From: JAZREA01 sp045660545
Lineage (GTDB): Bacteria; Bacillota; Clostridia; Monoglobales; Firm-18
Direction: 5' to 3'
Assembly (NCBI GenBank): GCA_045660545.1
Contig: JAZREA010000021.1
Span: 62,001-126,000 of the forward strand
DNA length: 64,000 nt
Shown: piece after piece, positions 15,512 through 24,485 of the stretch
How the letters are laid out: every line of letters begins with the position of its first letter
Position numbering within the stretch: position 1 is the first letter of the stretch
The notes under the pieces: model-generated
What the model was told of the DNA's origin: nothing
Seen by the model: the letters and a program-made list of their open reading frames with translations, nothing else
The model's database searches: none
Program-made: the position numbers and the translations under genes

Positions 15512-17260
15512 ATGACAGATAACAAAATGGCTCTTTCTTGGATTGAAGAAATGAAAGCCATGCTCAATCCTGACAATGTTGTATGGATTGACGGAAGCAA
15601 AGAACAGCTTGACGCTTTGACTGCTCAGGCCGTTGAAGACGGAACTTTAATTACATTAAATCAGGAAAAGTTGCCGGGATGTTACTTGCACCGTACAGCT
15701 CCTAACGACGTTGCACGTGTAGAGGACAGAACTTTCATTTGCGCTAAGACAAAGGAAGATGCCGGCCCAACAAACAACTGGATGGACCCGAAGGAAATGT
15801 ACGCTAAGCTTACTAAGCTCTTCACAAACTCTATGAAGGGCAGAACAATGTACATCATTCCTTTCATCATGGGACCTGCTAAATCACCTTTCTCAAAGGT
15901 TGGTATCGAAATTACAGACAGCATCTACGTTGTTCTTAACATGAACATCATGACTCGTATCGGTAAGGTTGCTATTGAAGAGCTCAGCGAAAAGGGCGAC
16001 TTTACAAAGTGTCTCCACTGTACTGCTGACGTTAACCCAGAGGAAAGATACATCGTTCAGTTCCCTGAGGACAACACAATCTGGTCAATCAACTCCGCTT
16101 ACGGCGGTAACGTTTTGCTTGGTAAGAAGTGCTTTGCTCTTCGTATCGCAAGCTTCCTTGGTAAGAACGAAGGCTGGATGGCTGAGCATATGCTTATCCT
16201 CGGTCTCGAAAACCCACAGGGCGACATCAAATACGTTTCTGCTGCATTCCCAAGTGCTTGCGGTAAGACAAACCTTGCTATGCTTATTCCTCCGAAGGAG
16301 CTTGAAGGCTACAAGGTATGGACAGTCGGCGACGATATCGCTTGGCTAAGAGTTGGTCCTGACGGACGTCTTTGGGCTATTAACCCAGAGGCTGGTTTCT
16401 TCGGCGTTGCTCCGGGAACAAGCTCTAAGACTAACAAGAACGCACTTTTGACAACTATGAGCAACACAATATTCACAAACGTTGCTTTAAGAGACGATAT
16501 GACAGTATGGTGGGAAGGCCACGACGACAAGGCTCCTGAGCACTGCATCGAATGGAAGGGCGAAGAATGGACACCGGACCTTGGTACTCCTGCTGCTCAT
16601 CCTAACTCAAGATTTACAGCTCCGGCTGCTCAGTGCCCATGCATTTCTTCTGAGTTTGAGAACCCGGCAGGCGTTCCAATCAGCGCTATCATCTTCGGCG
16701 GAAGACGTGCTAAGACCGCTCCGTTGGTATATCAGTCATTCGACTGGAACCACGGTGTATTCATCGGTTCTACAATGGCTTCTGAAACTACTGCGGCTGC
16801 AGCAGGTGCTGTCGGCGTAGTTAGACGTGACCCAATGGCTATGAAGCCGTTTATCGGTTACAATGTTGGCGATTACTTTGCACACTGGATTGAAATGGGC
16901 AAAAAGATTTCCAACCCTCCAAAGATCTTCAACACAAACTGGTTCAGAAAGAGCGACGAAGGCAAGTTCTTGTGGCCTGGTTTCGGCGACAACATGCGTG
17001 TTCTTCTTTGGATTTTGGACCGTTGCGACGGTAAGGTTGGCGCAGTTGAGTCTGCTATCGGTTACTTGCCGAACAAGAAAGACTTAAAGCTTGACGGTCT
17101 TGACATCAGCGACGCTCAGCTTGACGAGTTGTTGACTGTTGACAAGGAAGTATGGCTTGACGAAGTTGCTCAGATTAAGGAGCTCTACGCTGGCTTTGAC
17201 AGACTTCCTGCTGAATTGGCAGAACAGCTTAAAGCTTTGGAAGCTAGACTTAACAAATAA
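15512..17260 (+). CDS. pckA: Phosphoenolpyruvate carboxykinase (GTP)
   Basis: This enzyme interconverts oxaloacetate and PEP with GTP/GDP. The 582 residues match the GTP-type family, not the ATP-type common in Bacilli: the kinase-1 loop FPSACGKTNLAM (about 248-259), GDDIAWLRVGPDG, the GTP-family FGGRRAKTAPLVYQ and GVVRRDPMAMKPF. In anaerobes it often runs in the PEP-carboxylating direction during fermentation. Codon use is strongly biased (many GGT, GCT, TTG, AAG codons compared with neighbours), as expected for a very highly expressed gene. Confidence 0.95.
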   Translation: MTDNKMALSWIEEMKAMLNPDNVVWIDGSKEQLDALTAQAVEDGTLITLNQEKLPGCYLHRTAPNDVARVEDRTFICAKTKEDAGPTNNWMDPKEMYAKLTKLFTNSMKGRTMYIIPFIMGPAKSPFSKVGIEITDSIYVVLNMNIMTRIGKVAIEELSEKGDFTKCLHCTADVNPEERYIVQFPEDNTIWSINSAYGGNVLLGKKCFALRIASFLGKNEGWMAEHMLILGLENPQGDIKYVSAAFPSACGKTNLAMLIPPKELEGYKVWTVGDDIAWLRVGPDGRLWAINPEAGFFGVAPGTSSKTNKNALLTTMSNTIFTNVALRDDMTVWWEGHDDKAPEHCIEWKGEEWTPDLGTPAAHPNSRFTAPAAQCPCISSEFENPAGVPISAIIFGGRRAKTAPLVYQSFDWNHGVFIGSTMASETTAAAAGAVGVVRRDPMAMKPFIGYNVGDYFAHWIEMGKKISNPPKIFNTNWFRKSDEGKFLWPGFGDNMRVLLWILDRCDGKVGAVESAIGYLPNKKDLKLDGLDISDAQLDELLTVDKEVWLDEVAQIKELYAGFDRLPAELAEQLKALEARLNK

Positions 17261-17276
17261 ATTTGTTTTAAATAAA

Positions 17277-17305
17277 CAGACATCACTTATAGTGGTGTCT
17301 GTTTT
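17277..17305 (+). terminator. Intrinsic terminator after pckA
   Basis: CAGACATCAC (17277-17286) pairs with GTGGTGTCTG (17292-17301) around TTATA, followed by TTTT. It lies 16 bp after the pckA stop. Confidence 0.85.
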
Positions 17306-17319
17306 GCTTTTGGCCGATA

Positions 17320-17456
17320 TAATAAAACAAAAAAAGAAGAAATTCGTATATTTCGAATTTCTTCCTTAAAAACTTATATTATTTCAGCCTTGCCAATGTA
17401 GCAAAAGACTATATCGTACTTTTCGCATTGTGTGGTATGCGCATTTTTCTACAGCC
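17320..17456 (+). repeat. Long palindromic intergenic element, truncated copy L2
   Basis: This is only the right half of the long element: the GAAGAAATTCG / CGAATTTCTTC hairpin, a diverged middle and the right end CGCATTGTGTGGTATGCGCA followed by TTTTTCTACAGCC. It matches L1 790-919 with scattered changes. The left half with the outer inverted repeat is missing. It ends 2 bp before the yebC stop codon. Confidence 0.8.
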
Positions 17457-17458
17457 TA

Positions 17459-18199
17459 TTATTCATCGGTAGGGTTTTCCCAGTTGTGCCATACGTTTTG
17501 TACGTCGTCGCTGTCTTCAAGATGCTCGATTAATTTATTCATCATTAAAATATCGTGCTCGTCTGTAAGCGCGGTCTCTGTCTGCGGCACGTACTGAGCC
17601 TCTGCCTGCGCAATTTTGTAGCCAAGCTTTTCCATAGCCTCGCTGACTGTTGATACAGTGTTCGGGTCGGTTGTGATTTCAAAGCCTTCTTCGTTAGACT
17701 CAACATCGTCTGCGCCCGATTCCAGCGCGTCCATCATAACCTGTTCTTCGTCGAGTTCCCCTTCGTTTTCGATTAAGATAACACCCTTTTTATCGAACAT
17801 AAACATAACGCATCCGCTTGTTCCAAGGTTGCCGCCAAACTTGTCGAAATAATGCCTCATATCCGCAGCAGTTCTGTTTTTGTTATCTGTTAGAGTCTCT
17901 ACAATTACAGCGACACCGTTTGGACCGTAGCCCTCGTATACGTTAGCCTCGTAGTTATCCGAATTTCCCTCGCCCGCCGCCTTTTTAATGCTACGGGTGA
18001 TTGTATCGTTAGGCATATTGTTTGACTTACATTTTGCAATAACGTCTTTAAGCTTGGAGTTAATCGCAGGGTCTGGGCCTCCGCCCGTTTTAACTGCTAC
18101 TGCAAGCTCTCTGCCGAGCTTTGTAAATATCTTTCCTCTTTGTGCATCGTTTGCACCTTTTTTTCTTTTAATTGTTGCCCATTTTGAGTGTCCTGACAT
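17459..18199 (-). CDS. yebC: YebC/PmpR family protein
   Basis: The 246 residues match the YebC/TACO1 family along their whole length: MSGHSKWATIKRKKGANDAQRGKIFTKL (read in part), the GGPDPAINSKL segment, YEGYGPNGVAVIVE, DNKNRTAADMRH and FEITTDPN. Older work calls these transcriptional regulators; recent work links the family to ribosome function at difficult peptide stretches. Which applies here is not visible. It is read after cca, 45 bp away. Confidence 0.95.
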   Translation of the reverse strand: MSGHSKWATIKRKKGANDAQRGKIFTKLGRELAVAVKTGGGPDPAINSKLKDVIAKCKSNNMPNDTITRSIKKAAGEGNSDNYEANVYEGYGPNGVAVIVETLTDNKNRTAADMRHYFDKFGGNLGTSGCVMFMFDKKGVILIENEGELDEEQVMMDALESGADDVESNEEGFEITTDPNTVSTVSEAMEKLGYKIAQAEAQYVPQTETALTDEHDILMMNKLIEHLEDSDDVQNVWHNWENPTDE

Positions 18200-18244
18200 A
18201 CTTTTTCCTCTTCCCTAAATTTCTTTTTTATATTTTACCATACT

Positions 18245-19420
18245 TTAATTTTTATTGCAACTTTTTTGTAACTCTTTGGCCATATTTAAAAGAACTTCTC
18301 TTTTATTATTTGAGGGGCTTTGTAAAACAGCGTCCATAAGAGCCTTAATGGTCGCACCAATTCGCCTACCCTCTATACCGAGCTTTAACAGGTCGTCGCC
18401 GCTTACTACAAGGCTCTTTATTGTGCAAGGGTCGTCCTTTACTCTGGCATAAATATTTAAAAGCTCTGCCGTGTCAACACCCGAAGCCGACATAAGATCA
18501 AACGCCTGCAAAAGCAAATCGTGTCCGTATTTGTGCAAAGCCTTTCGAACATCGACATCGCCGCCTTCTATTCCTTCGCAAAGGATGTCTAAAATTTTAA
18601 GAGTGTCGTTTTTCGTCTTGTTGTCAAGCTTTAATGATTGTAGCGACCTAACGCAAGCCTCGCGCTTCGCACCTAAAAGAAGCGCCGCAAGACGCAAGGG
18701 GAGCACCCTTTTTGTCTTCTTGATTATCTGCGCATTGTTACTGCCGCCCGGCATTATAACGCCAAACACCCCACTGTCGTACAAAACGCTCACATCGTCT
18801 GCGCTAAGAAGCATCTTTTTAAGCTCGTCGCAGATACGCTCTGCACTTATGTTCAAAAGCAGGTGTGCGTTTTTCTTAATCGATTCTAAGGTGTCCTTTT
18901 CGATACCAAACCCAAGCCTTGCGCTAAACCTAAGAGCCCTTAATATACGAAGAGCATCTTCCGAAAACCTTTCGTCAGGGTTACCTACTGCGCGCAAAAG
19001 GCCGTCTTTTAGGTCGTCTATACCACCAAACAGGTCTAAAAGTCCGCACTCGTCGTTGTATGCAAGAGCGTTGATTGTAAAGTCGCGCCTTTTTAAGTCG
19101 TCCTCTATCCTGTCGGTAAACTCCACCTTTTTAGGATGTCTGTTGTCCTCGTACTCACCGTCAACTCGGTACGTGGTAACCTCGACAACCTTGCCTTCGG
19201 AAAGTACGCCGACTGTCCCGTGACGGGCTCCTGCGTCAAAGTGCTTTTTAAAGCATCGCTTTGTATCTTCAACGGTTGCGTTTGTAGCAACATCCCAGTC
19301 CTCGGGTTCGTCTCCCAAAAGGGCGTCGCGCACAGCGCCGCCGACTACGTACGACGAAAAGCCGTTTTCATAAAGAGTGTCCATAACAATTCTGACATAC
19401 GGAGGAATATTAAGCTTCAA
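18245..19420 (-). CDS. cca: CCA-adding tRNA nucleotidyltransferase
   Basis: This enzyme adds or repairs the 3' CCA of tRNAs. The 391 residues show GGAVRDALLG and EDWDVATNA with the catalytic acids (residues about 23-45), HGTVGV, RRDFTINALAYN and the tRNA-binding EDALRILRALRFSARLGF. The start is a TTG at 19420 with GGGGTGA upstream. The four tRNA genes in this window already encode CCA, so the main role here is probably repair. It is divergent from the cysteine-rich miniprotein gene. Confidence 0.94.
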   Translation of the reverse strand: MKLNIPPYVRIVMDTLYENGFSSYVVGGAVRDALLGDEPEDWDVATNATVEDTKRCFKKHFDAGARHGTVGVLSEGKVVEVTTYRVDGEYEDNRHPKKVEFTDRIEDDLKRRDFTINALAYNDECGLLDLFGGIDDLKDGLLRAVGNPDERFSEDALRILRALRFSARLGFGIEKDTLESIKKNAHLLLNISAERICDELKKMLLSADDVSVLYDSGVFGVIMPGGSNNAQIIKKTKRVLPLRLAALLLGAKREACVRSLQSLKLDNKTKNDTLKILDILCEGIEGGDVDVRKALHKYGHDLLLQAFDLMSASGVDTAELLNIYARVKDDPCTIKSLVVSGDDLLKLGIEGRRIGATIKALMDAVLQSPSNNKREVLLNMAKELQKSCNKN

Positions 19421-19499
19421 ACAATCACCCCTATCTGTAACAAAAAGAAACGTTTAACATAATATGTAGTGAACTTTAATTTTTTAAGGAGGCTTTAAA

Positions 19500-19655
19500 A
19501 TGAATTTATTTGGTGGATGCTGCAACAGCGGAAGAGGTCTTTTCAACGGTAACGATACTATCCTTTGGTTTATCATCTTGTTCCTGTTGATTTTCAGCAA
19601 TGACGGTGGTTGCTGCTGCAACGAATGCCAACCAGTAAACAACGGCTGCTGCTAA
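19500..19655 (+). CDS. Cysteine-rich single-pass membrane miniprotein (51 aa)
   Basis: The ATG at 19500 has AAGGAGG (19486-19492) 7 bp upstream and runs to TAA at 19653-19655. The protein has a short polar N-terminus with a CC pair, a hydrophobic helix at about residues 20-33 (TILWFIILFLLIF), then NDGGCCCNEC and a terminal CC: eight cysteines in 51 residues, outside the membrane segment. Codon choice (AAC, GGT, ATC, TTG) is like that of pckA, which suggests strong expression. Similar small Cys/Gly proteins with one helix occur in sporulating Clostridia and recall the YjcZ group. The function is unknown. Confidence 0.75.
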   Translation: MNLFGGCCNSGRGLFNGNDTILWFIILFLLIFSNDGGCCCNECQPVNNGCC

Positions 19656-19716
19656 TCTAAGGTACACAACCAAACGTCGGCCCCTACGCCCGACACATAT
19701 CCAAAGCCGAAGCGGG

Positions 19717-21111
19717 TTACTCCTGCTTCGGCTCTAATTCTTTATCCTTTAATTCCTTTAAAACTCCGTAGGTAAGCACTATTGAAACAAACATCGAAAG
19801 CACGTCCGAAATCGCCTGCGACATCTGTATGCCCACAAAGCCTACAAACCTCGGCAAAATAAGCACAAGCGGTATGTAAAAAATTCCCTGTCTTGCCATA
19901 GCAAGAAACGATGCACGAAATACAAGCCCCAGGTTTTGCGCCATCATATTGCTCAGCACCAAAAATCCGACCAGCGGAAAAGCAAGACACGTTATGCGAA
20001 GCGTCTTGGCGCCTATATCTATAACCTGCATACGAATTTGAACAACGTCGTCGTTAAACGAGCCTATTACCTGCGGAGCGTATATAAACAACAGCACTCC
20101 CGCCACTATCATAAAGCAAGTCGTAACTATAACGGAAAATCTGAACGCCTCTCTTACCCTGCGGTACTTTTTAGCCCCGTAGTTAAAGCCGCACACCGGC
20201 TGAAATCCCTGTCCAAAGCCTATTACAGTCGAGTAAGCAAACATCGTAACCTTGCCCACAATACTCATAGCAGCGATAGCTGCCTCTTTGTCAAACCCTG
20301 CCGCCGCGCTAAACATCTTGGCAGAAAAGTTCATCGAAAAGTTGGTAACGCTGCCCAGCCCCTGTCTGAAAAGTGACGGCGCTCCGCCCTTGAAAATCTC
20401 GCCGTAAAACGTCTTTGAAGGCGTAAAGTTCTTTATATGTATACTTATGTTAGCCGCATTACGCGTCCCGATAAGCAAAATTACAAAGCTTATAATCTGA
20501 CTGAGTGCGGTAGCAATAGCCGCGCCCTTAATACCCAAATTAAATGTGAAAATGAAAATTGGGTCTAATATAACGTTTAACACTCCGCCGATTGCTATGC
20601 CAAACATAGCAAACACAGCGTTACCCTGAAAGCGGAACTGGTTATTCAGCACCAGCGAGGACGCGTAAAAAGGAGCCCCAATCAAAATAAACTGTAAATA
20701 CTCCTCGGCATAGGGGGCAATCTTCTCCGTCGCGCCGAGGAAATATATTATTTCCGTTCTGAAAATTGTACCGAACAGTAAAATCATACATCCAAAGGCA
20801 AACGCAGTGAAAAAGCCCGTCGCCGCCATCTTAACCGCATTTTCCGTTCTCTGTCTGCCAAGCTCTTTTGAAATATAGTTTCCCGAGCCGTGCCCAAAGA
20901 AAAAGCCGCACGCCTGAATTATCGTCATAAACGGAAACACTATTCCAACCGCTGCAGTAGCGTTTGTGTTAAGCTGGCCCACAAAATACGTATCCGCCAT
21001 ATTGTATATAGTTGTAATAAGCATACTGATGATTGTCGGGATTGCAAGCTTGCTCACAAGAACCCGCACATCAGTCTGAGTCATTTTGGCAAATTTTTCT
21101 TCATGCGTCAT
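19717..21111 (-). CDS. MATE family efflux transporter
   Basis: The 464-residue polytopic protein has about 12 predicted helices in two homologous halves. Early segments VSKLAIPTIISMLITTIYNMADTYFVG (read in parts) and GSGNYISKELG with a central FQPVCGFNYGAKKYRRVREA are typical of MATE exporters. It would use a sodium or proton gradient to export cationic drugs or metabolites. The substrate is unknown. It lies 58 bp downstream of trxA and may be part of that transcript. A CCCGAC-TTTT-GTCGGG hairpin (21138-21153) sits just upstream of the start. Confidence 0.92.
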   Translation of the reverse strand: MTHEEKFAKMTQTDVRVLVSKLAIPTIISMLITTIYNMADTYFVGQLNTNATAAVGIVFPFMTIIQACGFFFGHGSGNYISKELGRQRTENAVKMAATGFFTAFAFGCMILLFGTIFRTEIIYFLGATEKIAPYAEEYLQFILIGAPFYASSLVLNNQFRFQGNAVFAMFGIAIGGVLNVILDPIFIFTFNLGIKGAAIATALSQIISFVILLIGTRNAANISIHIKNFTPSKTFYGEIFKGGAPSLFRQGLGSVTNFSMNFSAKMFSAAAGFDKEAAIAAMSIVGKVTMFAYSTVIGFGQGFQPVCGFNYGAKKYRRVREAFRFSVIVTTCFMIVAGVLLFIYAPQVIGSFNDDVVQIRMQVIDIGAKTLRITCLAFPLVGFLVLSNMMAQNLGLVFRASFLAMARQGIFYIPLVLILPRFVGFVGIQMSQAISDVLSMFVSIVLTYGVLKELKDKELEPKQE

Positions 21112-21169
21112 TTAAAACCCGCTCTCTGTTACTTCTCCCCGACTTTTGTCGGGTTGATACATAAATATA

Positions 21170-21478
21170 TTATTTAATCTCTTCGATTAATTTGGCAAGC
21201 TCATCCTCGGGCATATAGCCTACCGACTTTTTAACTATCTCGCCGTTTTTAACAAAAAACAGCGTCGGGATGCTTGCAACCCCGTTTTGAAGAGCTACTT
21301 CCACCTCTTCGTCTATGTTTAGCTTTGCAAAGGTAACGTCTGTCATCTTAGCAGAAAGGGAATCTATGACAGGCGCAAGCATTTTGCAAGGTCCGCACCA
21401 CTCTCGCCAAAAGTCTATAACCAAAAGGCCTTCGGTGTTTTTTAAGGTTTCTTCGTAGTTTTGCTTGGTAAGTTTCAT
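21170..21478 (-). CDS. trxA: Thioredoxin
   Basis: This 102-residue thiol-disulfide carrier has the WCGPC redox motif at residues 27-31 (Cys28 and Cys31), the cis-Pro segment SIPTLFFVKNGE and a family-typical C-terminal helix. The ATG has AGGAGG 7-8 bp upstream. It follows the rubredoxin-fusion gene by 12 bp, which places two redox proteins in one transcript. Confidence 0.95.
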   Translation of the reverse strand: MKLTKQNYEETLKNTEGLLVIDFWREWCGPCKMLAPVIDSLSAKMTDVTFAKLNIDEEVEVALQNGVASIPTLFFVKNGEIVKKSVGYMPEDELAKLIEEIK

Positions 21479-21490
21479 ACAAAGTCCTCC

Positions 21491-22093
21491 TTATATTTTT
21501 TCAAAATCAACTGCTCCGTGTTTACAAAGGGGGCAGATAAAGTCGTCGGGCAAAGGCTCGCCCTCGTAGATATATCCGCATATCTTACACCTGTATCCCG
21601 TCTTCTTCTGGGATTCGGGCTTTGGCTTTATATTCTCAAAGTAATAGCTGTATGTCAAAGACGGCGCGTCGGACAGCACTTCTGCCTCTACCATATCGGC
21701 TACAAACATTATATGTGTACCAAAGTCAATTTCGTCTACAACTTCACAGCTTATATATGCGTTAGCGTTCTTTGTAAGGTACAAAAGTCCGTTATTTGTC
21801 CTCTTGGCGTCGGAAAAGCCCGAGAACTTGTCTGTGTCTGCGCCGCTTTGAAAACCAAAGCGCTTAAAAAGTTCAAAGTCCGCCTCCTCGGTCAGGGTGC
21901 TTATACAAAACTTCTTTGTGTTCTTAATCATCCAGCAAGTCTTGTTCGTTTTATTCACCGTAACGCTAACCTTTATCGGCGAGCTTGTAACCTGGGCAAA
22001 CGTGTTTACAATACAGCCGTTATCAAAACCGTTTTCGCTCGCTGTCAAAAGATACAGACCATATCCTATTTTAAAAAGTGCATTGTTGTTCAT
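21491..22093 (-). CDS. Flavin reductase-rubredoxin fusion (high-molecular-weight rubredoxin, Hrb-like)
   Basis: Residues 1 to about 155 form an FMN-binding flavin-reductase-like domain (IVNTFAQVTSSPIKVSVTVNK at about 28-48, here cited as a region). The last 34 residues are a rubredoxin with Cys169, Cys172, Cys187 and Cys190 in two CxxC knuckles. The same layout is known from Moorella Hrb, which passes electrons from NAD(P)H to flavodiiron protein FprA for oxygen or NO removal. No fprA is present in this window. It lies directly before trxA, fitting an oxidative-stress role. Confidence 0.9.
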   Translation of the reverse strand: MNNNALFKIGYGLYLLTASENGFDNGCIVNTFAQVTSSPIKVSVTVNKTNKTCWMIKNTKKFCISTLTEEADFELFKRFGFQSGADTDKFSGFSDAKRTNNGLLYLTKNANAYISCEVVDEIDFGTHIMFVADMVEAEVLSDAPSLTYSYYFENIKPKPESQKKTGYRCKICGYIYEGEPLPDDFICPLCKHGAVDFEKI

Positions 22094-22130
22094 AAAGCGT
22101 CAACTCCTTTTAGTTATATATTATTTTGCG

Positions 22131-23324
22131 TTAACGTTTTATAAAATATTCCATAAGAGTACTTCCATCTTTTAAAAGTGGTTTGTCTTTTGCGTTTTTC
22201 TCGCAATATGCAAGGCCGCAGTTTTTAGGCTCGCAACTTCGATAAAGCGCGTACGGAACAGGCTCTGCCGTATGTGTTCCTATGTCGATAGGCGTCGGAT
22301 GGTCCGGCATTATGAGCAGCGAAAAGTCCTCGCCGCTTTTCTTTAAATATTCATACAAAGGGCCTACAACCTTTTCGTCTATAAGCTCTATTGAAAGTAT
22401 TTTCGCATCCTTGTCAAAGTGGTGTCCACTCTCGTCGGGAGCTTCCATATGGATATATACAAAGTCGTTAGTTTTAAGCGCCTCGATAGCTGCCTGAGCC
22501 TTGCCGTCAAAGTTAGAGTCTACGTTTCCTGTCGCGCCTTCAACGTCTATGCTCTGCATCTTAGCACAAAGTCCGATACCCTTTACCAGGTCTACCGCAG
22601 AAATTACCGCGCCGGAAACTCCGTATTTATCTTTAAACGGGGAAAGAGCAGGCTTCATTCCCTGACCCCACATCCAAATAGAGTTGGCAGGGTTAAGTCC
22701 GCGCTCTATGCGGCTTTTGTTTATCGGGTGGTCCTTTAATATTTCGTAGCTTTTTTTCATAAGCTCCAGCATAACAGGGCTGCCCGGAAGATAGTCGCGT
22801 ATACATTTGCCCGAAATATCGTGCGGCGGGGTGAGTGACACCGTCTCTATCGGGCTGCGCCACAAAAGCAGGTGGCGATATGAAATTCCGCCGTAAAAGT
22901 TATATTCATCGGTCCCAAGCTCTGCCTCGACAGCTTTAATAAGCTCGCGTGATTCCTCGGTGGTTATCTCGCCCGAGCTGTAATCCACCATAGTTTTGTC
23001 CTCGTAAGCCTCTTCGTCGGAAAGAGTAACCAGATTCGTTCTAAAAGTTGTGTCAGTCGGCGAAACGTCGACACCCATACTCACCGCCTCCAAAGGAGAA
23101 CGGCCGGTATAATACTTGTGAGGGTCGTAGCCCATCACAGAAAGGTTAGCGACATCACTGCCGGGAGCAAAGCCCTCGGGCACAGTACGGCACATACCTA
23201 TTTCGCCCATTTTACATATCGCATCTATATTCGGTTTATTCGCAACGTCAAGCGGAGTCTTTCCTCCCAGCTTTTCGCTCGGCGTGTCCGCCATTCCGTC
23301 GCCTAAAATTACTACATATTTCAT
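22131..23324 (-). CDS. apgM: Cofactor-independent phosphoglycerate mutase, archaeal type
   Basis: This enzyme interconverts 3- and 2-phosphoglycerate in glycolysis. The 397 residues belong to the ApgM branch of the alkaline phosphatase superfamily: KYVVILGDGMADTP at the N-terminus with the first metal-binding Asp, the catalytic-Ser segment GFAPGSDVANLSVMGYDP, and late HMEAPDESGHH and MPDHPTP metal sites. I chose the ATG at 23324, with AGGA about 10 bp upstream, over the GTG at 23333, which lies too close to it. A second, unrelated mutase-like gene lies at 53312-53953. Confidence 0.93.
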   Translation of the reverse strand: MKYVVILGDGMADTPSEKLGGKTPLDVANKPNIDAICKMGEIGMCRTVPEGFAPGSDVANLSVMGYDPHKYYTGRSPLEAVSMGVDVSPTDTTFRTNLVTLSDEEAYEDKTMVDYSSGEITTEESRELIKAVEAELGTDEYNFYGGISYRHLLLWRSPIETVSLTPPHDISGKCIRDYLPGSPVMLELMKKSYEILKDHPINKSRIERGLNPANSIWMWGQGMKPALSPFKDKYGVSGAVISAVDLVKGIGLCAKMQSIDVEGATGNVDSNFDGKAQAAIEALKTNDFVYIHMEAPDESGHHFDKDAKILSIELIDEKVVGPLYEYLKKSGEDFSLLIMPDHPTPIDIGTHTAEPVPYALYRSCEPKNCGLAYCEKNAKDKPLLKDGSTLMEYFIKR

Positions 23325-23373
23325 AATTATCACATCCTGATCGCTACCGTGTACTTTTTCGCAACTTTATGCA

Positions 23374-24474
23374 TTAATTATCTGTTTTTTCATCCGTATT
23401 AACTTCATCTGTTGTTGCTTGCGGAGTCGGTTCTTCATCCTTTTTGTCCGCAATAGATTGCGCCATCTTCACACCAACAAAAGACAAAAGCATTACCGCC
23501 ACAACAAGCACTGCCGCCCTTTGCACACCGCAAAGAAGCAAAACAACCGCCGACAACGACAAAAGGCCGCTGCCTGTAAGCAAAATAAGTACCGTCTGCT
23601 TCTGGTCAAAGCCCAAATCTATAAGGCGGTGATGAACGTGGCCGCGGTCGGGCTTCATCGGAGACTGACCGCGCAAGATACGCCTTATAATAGCAAAAAG
23701 TGTGTCAAAAATCGGCAGACCCAAAATCAAAAACGGAACTGCTATGGAAATAGCCGCATAGCTTTTAAACAAGCCGACAACACTTATACTGCTGAGCACA
23801 AAGCCCAAAAAGGTCGAGCCCGTGTCGCCCATAAATATCTTCGCAGGGTGGATGTTATACGGCAAAAAGCCTGCTCCTGCCCCCGCTATTGCGGCTGCGA
23901 TTACCGCAACGCCATCCTCTCGCATTATAAGTGCGATTGCAAACAAAGACACTGTCGAAATAGTCGACACGCCTGCCGCAAGGCCGTCTAAGCCGTCGAT
24001 TAAGTTAAGCGCGTTAGTTACGCCAACAATCCACAAAACAGTAATAGGAATCGCCCACGCACCAAAGGAAATATACGCAGAATCGCCTATCCCGAAGGAA
24101 GAAATGTGGTCTATTCTCACGCCGTGCAAAACTACTATAAGCGCAGAAGAAATCTGCACAACTAACTTTATAATAGCATTTAAGTTATATATATCATCAA
24201 AAATACCGAGAATCACGATAATCAAAGAGCCGATAAGTATACCTCTTAGCTGTGTGTCGATATCAGTAAAGCACAAAATAGATATGATAAATCCATAAAA
24301 AATTGCAAGCCCGCCCATCCTGGCTATTGGCTCTTTGTGCATTCTTCTGTTGTCCTTGGGTATATCTACCGCGCCGACTTTAAAAGCCAGCAGCTTAACA
24401 ATCGGCGTTGCGGCGTATGATATTAAAAACGCCACAACAAACGCAAACAAAAGCTTTAAAATGTCAAAATTCAA
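23374..24474 (-). CDS. tagO: Undecaprenyl-phosphate N-acetylglucosaminyl 1-phosphate transferase (TagO/WecA family)
   Basis: This 366-residue membrane enzyme has about 10-11 helices and would start teichoic acid or other wall polysaccharide synthesis by moving GlcNAc-1-P to undecaprenyl phosphate. Family motifs visible are DIPKDNRRMHKEPIARMGGLA, the DDIYNL acidic loop, NALNLIDGLDGLAAG, FMGDTGS and the cytoplasmic KPDRGHVHHRL loop. The start is a TTG at 24474 with AAGGTGA upstream. The tail is polar and acidic (KKDEEPTPQATTDEVNTD). trpS lies 11 bp upstream. Confidence 0.92.
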   Translation of the reverse strand: MNFDILKLLFAFVVAFLISYAATPIVKLLAFKVGAVDIPKDNRRMHKEPIARMGGLAIFYGFIISILCFTDIDTQLRGILIGSLIIVILGIFDDIYNLNAIIKLVVQISSALIVVLHGVRIDHISSFGIGDSAYISFGAWAIPITVLWIVGVTNALNLIDGLDGLAAGVSTISTVSLFAIALIMREDGVAVIAAAIAGAGAGFLPYNIHPAKIFMGDTGSTFLGFVLSSISVVGLFKSYAAISIAVPFLILGLPIFDTLFAIIRRILRGQSPMKPDRGHVHHRLIDLGFDQKQTVLILLTGSGLLSLSAVVLLLCGVQRAAVLVVAVMLLSFVGVKMAQSIADKKDEEPTPQATTDEVNTDEKTDN

Positions 24475-24485
24475 CTTAAATCACC

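Noticed and set aside
18471..19223. 250-residue plus-strand ORF
   Set aside because: It is antisense to cca, with a Ser/Arg-rich composition typical of reverse-strand reading.
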